Part shown: one piece after another, positions 59,157-64,000 of the stretch
Position numbering within the stretch: the first letter of the stretch is position 1
Layout of the letters: every line of letters begins with the position of its first letter
Assembly: GCA_904380375.1 (NCBI GenBank)
Contig: CAJFID010000001.1
Span: 62,001-126,000 of the forward strand
Reading direction: 5' to 3'
Source of the DNA: Avimonas intestinalis
GTDB taxonomy: Bacteria; Bacillota; Clostridia; Oscillospirales; Acutalibacteraceae
DNA: 64,000 bases
The notes under the pieces: model-generated
What the model was told of the DNA's origin: nothing
Database searches by the model: none
The model's input: only the letters and a program-made list of their open reading frames with translations
Position numbers and translations under genes: made by a program

Positions 59157-61868
59157 ATGCTTCAAATCCAAAACATATCCAAGCAGTACAAAACGGGCGA
59201 CCTGACCCAGCGGGCGCTGGACGGGGTGAGCCTAAACCTGCGGGATAACGAATTCGTCGCCGTCCTAGGGCCGAGCGGCTCGGGCAAGACGACGCTGCTG
59301 AACATCATCGGCGGGCTGGACCACTATGACAGCGGCGACCTGATTATCAACGGGATCTCAACCAAGCGGTATAAGGACCGGGACTGGGATTCCTACCGAA
59401 ACCACACCATCGGCTTTGTTTTCCAGAGCTATAACCTGATCCCCCACCAGTCGGTGCTGGCCAATGTCGAGCTGGCGCTGACCATTTCGGGCATCTCGAA
59501 AAAGGAGCGCCGCCGGCGGGCGCGGGAGGCGCTGGAAAAGGTGGGGCTGGGCGAGCAGGCCCACAAGCGCCCCAACCAGATGTCCGGCGGGCAGATGCAG
59601 CGGGTGGCCATCGCCCGCGCGCTGGTCAACAACCCGGATATCCTCCTGGCCGACGAGCCGACCGGCGCGCTCGATTCCGAAACCAGCATCCAGGTCATGG
59701 AGCTGCTCAAGGAGGTGGCCAAGGACCGCCTGGTGGTGATGGTTACCCACAACCCGGAGCTGGCGCAGTCCTACGCCACCCGCATCGTCCGCCTGAAGGA
59801 CGGCAGGATCCTGGACGATTCCGACCCCTTTGCGGTGGACGAGCAGGAGCTTGCACCCCCCAAGCACGAAAACATGGGCAAGTCGTCGATGTCGTTTTTA
59901 ACGGCGCTTTCCCTGAGCTTCAACAACCTGCGGACCAAAAAAGCGCGCACCCTGCTCACCTCCTTTGCCGGGTCGATCGGCATCATCGGCATCGCGCTGA
60001 TCCTTTCGATCTCAACCGGGGTCAACAATTATATTACCGAGATCCAGAAGGACACCATGACCGCCTACCCCATCACGATTGACGCGCAGTCGTTCGACCT
60101 TAGCAGCATGATGGAGCTGGGTATGCAGGCGGCGTCCGGGGACCGGGAGCATGAGCGGGACGCGGTGTATTCCAACAGCCTTGACCTGGAAATGGCGAGC
60201 AGTATGACGGCGAGCATCACCGAAAACAACCTGACCGATTTTAAGAGCTACCTGGATGACCCGGACAGTGAGATCCATCAATATCTGGGAGAAAACGGTA
60301 TTGTCTATTCCTACGACGTGCAGTTTGACGCCTATACCTACGACCCGGACGGCGTGCTGGTCAACACCGACGGCAGCACCCTGCAGGACGATACGGGCTC
60401 GTCGATGACGTCCGGGATGGCGTCTATGTCCGCGATGATGGGCTCTTCCGGGAATTTCGACGAGCTCCTGCCCGGCCAGGACGGCGCCCTGATCAGCCCG
60501 GCGGTCACCGACAATTACGACGTGCTGTACGGCAGCTGGCCCCAGAGCTACGACGAGGTGGTCTTGGTCCTTGACCAGAACAACGAAATCGCCGCTTCGA
60601 CCTTATACGAGCTCGGCCTGCTGCCCAGCCAGGAATACAAGGACCTGATGTCCAAGATTGAAAACGGGGAAGAGGTGGACCTGCCGGAGCACAGCTGGAG
60701 CTACGAGGACATCTGCTCCCTGACCTTCCGGCTGGTGCCTGCCTGCGATTATTATGTGGAAAACGAGGACGGCACCTTTGACAACGCCGCGGACGATAAG
60801 CAGAAGCTGCAGGAGCTGGTGGACGGCGCCCTGACGCTTCGGGTGGTCGGCGTCGTCCGCCCGGTCGAGGATGCCTCCGCCACCCCGATTACCCGGGCGG
60901 TCGGCTATACCCGGGCCCTGACCGATTACCTGATTGAGCACACCGAACAGAGCCCCGTCGTCCTGGCGCAGCAGGAAAGCCCGGAGGTGAGCGTGCTCAG
61001 CGGGCTGCGCTTCGCCCCTTCGGACGACGCGGACAAAATCGCGGATGCCAAGACCTACCTGGCCAATATGAGCATTTCGGACAAGGCGGCCCTGTGCAGG
61101 GATATGGTCAGGGTGATGTACAGCGACGACCCGCAGCAGGCCGAAAGGATACTTTCGCTGGGGGAGGCGGAGCTGGCGGCCACGCTCGACCAGTATCTGC
61201 TCGACCCGGAGGACGACGTCCTGCTGATGATCTACGACTCCTATATTTCGCCCGGCACCTATGATGAGAACATGGAGGACTTCGGCTTCATCAGCCTGGA
61301 CGCCCCGTCGTCGATCAGCTTGTATGCCGACAGCTTTGAGGATAAGGACGCCATCTCCGCCTGCATTGACCGGTATAACGAAATCGCGGCGGCGGAGGAC
61401 CAGATCACCTACACCGATTACGTGGGGCTGCTGATGTCCTCGGTGACGACCATCGTCAATATCATCACCTATGTGCTCATCGCGTTCGTCGCCGTGTCGC
61501 TGGTGGTATCGTCGATCATGATCGGTATCATCACCTATATCTCGGTGCTTGAGCGCACCAAGGAGATCGGCATCCTGCGCGCGATCGGCGCTTCCAAGCG
61601 CAACATTTCTCAGGTGTTCAATGCGGAGACGTTCATCGTCGGCCTTTGCGCCGGCCTGATCGGCGTCGGCGTCACCTGCCTGCTGCTCATCCCGATCAAC
61701 GCGATCATCCACGCGCTGGCCGATACCAATGTGGTCAACGCGACCCTGCCGCTGGCGGGGGCGGTGATCCTGGTCGCGCTGAGCATGGCCCTGACCCTGA
61801 TCGCCGGCCTGATCCCGTCCAAGAAGGCGGCGCGCAAGGATCCCGTCACGGCCCTGCGCACCGAATAA
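59157..61868 (+). CDS. ABC transporter with fused ATPase and FtsX/MacB-type permease
   Basis: This 903-residue protein joins an ATPase (about 1-235: Walker A GPSGSGKTT, QSYNLIPHQSVLANVELAL, signature MSGGQMQRVAIARALV and Walker B ILLADEPTGALD) to a MacB/FtsX-type permease. After a first membrane helix near 275-295 there is an unusually large extracytoplasmic region of about 430 residues, rich in acidic residues, before three C-terminal helices. The C-terminal helices have TYISVLERTKEIGILRAIGASKRNISQVF, typical of FtsX. Such proteins act in lipoprotein or peptide release rather than solute import. ATG 59157 follows GGAAGGGG. Confidence 0.88.
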   Translation: MLQIQNISKQYKTGDLTQRALDGVSLNLRDNEFVAVLGPSGSGKTTLLNIIGGLDHYDSGDLIINGISTKRYKDRDWDSYRNHTIGFVFQSYNLIPHQSVLANVELALTISGISKKERRRRAREALEKVGLGEQAHKRPNQMSGGQMQRVAIARALVNNPDILLADEPTGALDSETSIQVMELLKEVAKDRLVVMVTHNPELAQSYATRIVRLKDGRILDDSDPFAVDEQELAPPKHENMGKSSMSFLTALSLSFNNLRTKKARTLLTSFAGSIGIIGIALILSISTGVNNYITEIQKDTMTAYPITIDAQSFDLSSMMELGMQAASGDREHERDAVYSNSLDLEMASSMTASITENNLTDFKSYLDDPDSEIHQYLGENGIVYSYDVQFDAYTYDPDGVLVNTDGSTLQDDTGSSMTSGMASMSAMMGSSGNFDELLPGQDGALISPAVTDNYDVLYGSWPQSYDEVVLVLDQNNEIAASTLYELGLLPSQEYKDLMSKIENGEEVDLPEHSWSYEDICSLTFRLVPACDYYVENEDGTFDNAADDKQKLQELVDGALTLRVVGVVRPVEDASATPITRAVGYTRALTDYLIEHTEQSPVVLAQQESPEVSVLSGLRFAPSDDADKIADAKTYLANMSISDKAALCRDMVRVMYSDDPQQAERILSLGEAELAATLDQYLLDPEDDVLLMIYDSYISPGTYDENMEDFGFISLDAPSSISLYADSFEDKDAISACIDRYNEIAAAEDQITYTDYVGLLMSSVTTIVNIITYVLIAFVAVSLVVSSIMIGIITYISVLERTKEIGILRAIGASKRNISQVFNAETFIVGLCAGLIGVGVTCLLLIPINAIIHALADTNVVNATLPLAGAVILVALSMALTLIAGLIPSKKAARKDPVTALRTE

Positions 61869-62157
61869 GGCCCGGCCTCCCAAAGGAAAAAGAAACCGCA
61901 AGGCCTCCGTGTCCCGCCCATGGCGGCGGCGCGGGGGCTTTGCCGCGGCCGGGCGAAAAACGCCGGTATACGCAGATGCGCCGGCACGGAAAAAAGAAGC
62001 AAAAACCGGCCCGCCGGCCGCGTATATATTTCCTCCGCTTGCAAACAATAACAGAGCGCAAAGCAAGGCTGCGGGCAGCGGCCGGCCAAGACCCGCAGGC
62101 CGGCTCCCGCCTGCGGGTACAAGCAGGCGATTATGCAGATAGATGGAGGAATTGAAG

Positions 62158-62700
62158 TTGAAAGCAACAGGAATCGTACGACGCATTGACGACCTGGGGC
62201 GGGTCGTCATCCCCAAGGAAATCCGCCGCACCATGCGTATCCGTGAGGGCGACCCGCTTGAGATATTTACCGATAACGACGGCGAGGTGGTCTTTAAAAA
62301 ATATTCGCCGGTGGGGGAGATGTCCCCCTTCGCCGCCCCCTATGCGGACGTGATGTCCCGCGCGTGCGGTATGCCGGTGCTCATCTGCGACCGCGACCAT
62401 GTGGTGGCCGCCGCCGGCGTTTCCCGCAAGGAATTTATGGAGCGCCGCATATCCGCCCAGATGGAGGAGATCATGGAATCCCGCCGCACGCAGGTGGCGG
62501 CAGCGGGCGAGCCCAAGCGCACCCAGCCGGTGGAAGGGGTTGAGCGGTACGCCGCGGTGACGGCCCCCATCCTGGCGGCGGGCGACGTGATCGGCGCGGT
62601 CTGTATGCTGCTGCCCGAGACGGGCGCAATCCCCGGCGAAGGGGATGTGAAGCTCGCCCAGGTGGCGGCCGCGTTCCTGGGCCGGCAGATGGAGGAATAA
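62158..62700 (+). CDS. spoVT: Stage V sporulation regulator SpoVT
   Basis: The 180-residue protein has an AbrB-type swapped-hairpin DNA-binding domain (about 1-52: KATGIVRRIDDLGRVVIPKEI and RREGDPLEIF-like residues) and a GAF-like C-terminal domain. Bacillus SpoVT begins MKATGIVRRIDDLGRVV, so I choose TTG 62158, which has GGAGG 8 bases upstream. ATG 62143 would place the Shine-Dalgarno inside the coding region. SpoVT regulates sigma-G-dependent genes in the forespore. Downstream is the terminator shared with the MATE gene. Confidence 0.92.
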   Translation: MKATGIVRRIDDLGRVVIPKEIRRTMRIREGDPLEIFTDNDGEVVFKKYSPVGEMSPFAAPYADVMSRACGMPVLICDRDHVVAAAGVSRKEFMERRISAQMEEIMESRRTQVAAAGEPKRTQPVEGVERYAAVTAPILAAGDVIGAVCMLLPETGAIPGEGDVKLAQVAAAFLGRQMEE

Positions 62701-62797
62701 AGCGACCCGGGCGGCTGGGGACGGCATCGGCATTCCCCGCCGCCTAGGCAAGAAGGCGCCCCGCCGGCGGCCCGGCCGGGAGGAGACGGCGGCAGGG

Positions 62798-62836
62798 AAA
62801 AAGGGGACCCCGTGTAGTGCACAGGGTCCCCTTTTT
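62798..62836. terminator. Bidirectional terminator between spoVT and the MATE gene
   Basis: AAAAAGGGGACCC (62798-62810) pairs perfectly with GGGTCCCCTTTTT (62824-62836). The A5 and T5 ends serve both strands, for the convergent spoVT and MATE transcripts. Confidence 0.85.
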
Positions 62837-62877
62837 ATACGGGCATCCGGCCTTCGCGCCTTCCAATAGGGCGGGCG

Positions 62878-64000
62878 CTATTTCGCCGAGCCCGCGGAGG
62901 CCGGTTCCGGCGCGGGCTCCTCCGCGGATGCCGGTTCCGCCGGCCCGCCGGGACGGTTCGCCCCGGCGGGCCGGACATACTGCCGCTCATAGCGGGGGAT
63001 CAGGATCAGGAAGACGATCATCAGCGGGACCGATGCGCCGATCCAGGCCGCCGGGCCGGCCACGCAGATGCCGGCAAACCCGATCAGGGGAGGCAGCACG
63101 AAGGCGATCACCGTGCGCAGCACCAGTTCAATCCCCCCGCCGAGCAGGGTCACCATCGAAGCGCCCATGCCCTGCAAGGCGTTGCGGAATACATACAATA
63201 GGCCGAGCATGAAGTACAGCACCGATGTGGTGCGCATATATTGCAGCGCGTAGCGCATGACCGCCGGCTCCTCCCCGCCCACGAACAGGGTGACGAACCA
63301 GCCGCCGGCGACGAACACCAGGAGGGTGACGGCGATGCTGACGACGGTGGAAAGCACGGCGCATTTCCACACGCCCTGCTTGACGCGGTCGATCCGCCCG
63401 GCGCCGAGGTTCTGCCCTGCATAGGTCGCCATGGTCACGCCGAAGGTGTTCATCGGCTGGGTGCAGATCTGCTCGACCTTCGAGGCGGCGGTATACCCCG
63501 CCGCCGCATCCGAGCCAAAGTTGTTGATCGCCCCCTGGATCGCCATGACGCCGATCGCGGTGATGGAGAACTGGAAGGCCATCGGCAGGCCGATTTTGAG
63601 ATGCAGGCCGATCAGGCGCCAGTTTACCCGCCAATCCTCCTTGCGGAAGCGCAGGATGGGGAAGCGCTTGGCCATATACGCAAGGCAGAGCAGGCCGGAC
63701 ACGACCTGGGAGATCACGGTAGCGACCGCCGCGCCGACCACGCCCGCATCAAAGCAGAGGATGAACAGCAGGTCCAGCCCGACGTTGAGCAGGGAGGACA
63801 GGATCAGGAAATACAGCGGGGTGCGGCTGTCCCCCAGCGCCCGCAGGATCCCGGCCAACAGGTTGTAAAAAATGGGGGCCGCCATCCCGGCAAAGATGGT
63901 AAATATATAATCGTAAGCGTAATCGTACATATCGGCCGGGGTGTTCATCAGCAGCAGGAGGGGGCGGGTGGCCAGCGTGCTGACCAGGGTCATCACCACC
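62878..64000 (-). CDS. MATE-family multidrug exporter (partial, N-terminus outside the window)
   Basis: The visible 374 residues are the C-terminal part of a MATE transporter, with about nine helices. Segments such as IFYNLLAGILRALGDSRTPLYFLILSSLLNVGLDLLFI, AAGYTAASKVEQICTQPMNTFGVTMATYAGQNLGAGRIDRVKQGV and FRNALQGMGAS are typical. The N-terminal two to three helices lie beyond 64000. Members export cationic drugs, dyes or metabolites by Na+ or H+ antiport. A short Pro/Ala/Glu-rich tail ends the protein. Confidence 0.9.
   Translation of the reverse strand, partial: VVMTLVSTLATRPLLLLMNTPADMYDYAYDYIFTIFAGMAAPIFYNLLAGILRALGDSRTPLYFLILSSLLNVGLDLLFILCFDAGVVGAAVATVISQVVSGLLCLAYMAKRFPILRFRKEDWRVNWRLIGLHLKIGLPMAFQFSITAIGVMAIQGAINNFGSDAAAGYTAASKVEQICTQPMNTFGVTMATYAGQNLGAGRIDRVKQGVWKCAVLSTVVSIAVTLLVFVAGGWFVTLFVGGEEPAVMRYALQYMRTTSVLYFMLGLLYVFRNALQGMGASMVTLLGGGIELVLRTVIAFVLPPLIGFAGICVAGPAAWIGASVPLMIVFLILIPRYERQYVRPAGANRPGGPAEPASAEEPAPEPASAGSAK

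Overview
The window is a GC-rich, gene-dense chromosomal segment of a spore-forming Clostridia-type Firmicute. The evidence is the spore genes gpr, spoIIP and spoVT, the Gram-positive nusA-ylxR-ylxQ-infB block, AGGAGG-type ribosome binding sites, and sigma-A promoters with 17-bp spacers. High GC, a glycyl radical enzyme (oxygen-sensitive), and the AzlCD, DegV and YfhO genes suggest an anaerobic gut Oscillospiraceae/Ruminococcaceae; that placement is inference. I see no rRNA, tRNA, CRISPR array, prophage or intact insertion sequence.

Layout. 1-2.5 kb: the end of a membrane-anchored protein, a nucleoside-hydrolase-like gene, then a small accessory patch where a VOC-fold gene lies between an intact small Cys-rich gene and a degenerate copy of that gene's 3' end. 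2.7-10.2 kb: a catabolic locus with a divergent ROK regulator, a radical SAM activase, a divergent glycyl radical enzyme, an FGGY sugar kinase and a mannose-6-phosphate-isomerase-like protein. This is the most likely undescribed pathway here. 10.3-16.7 kb (minus strand): proline biosynthesis proBA with a membrane protein of unknown function, an M16 peptidase and a ZIP metal transporter. 16.9-30.4 kb: the translation and RNA block rimP-nusA-ylxR-ylxQ-infB-rbfA-nrnA-truB-[aviRa-like rRNA methyltransferase]-ribF::HAD-rpsO-pnp. 31.3-39.3 kb: a phosphate regulon (Pho box, pstSCAB-phoU, PhoB/PhoR-like two-component system).

39.5-46.1 kb: a branched-chain amino acid importer (livJHMGF) followed by the exporter azlCD. 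46.3-54.1 kb: envelope functions (O-antigen-ligase-like protein, DegV lipid-binding protein, an unknown membrane protein, a giant YfhO-type membrane protein and a GtrB-type glycosyltransferase). 54.1-64 kb: a URO-D-family protein, rpsT, gpr-spoIIP with a small membrane protein, a fused ABC transporter, spoVT and the C-terminal part of a MATE exporter.

How the parts work together. The ROK locus looks like an inducible sugar or polyol pathway, with two palindromes at the divergent promoter. The pst genes and the PhoB/PhoR pair form a self-contained phosphate response; the hairpin after pstS, like the one after livJ, probably makes the binding protein more abundant than its permease. The aviRa-like gene sits inside a ribosome-maturation operon and could be co-expressed with it. 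Function calls rest on motif recognition by eye; no database search was run.
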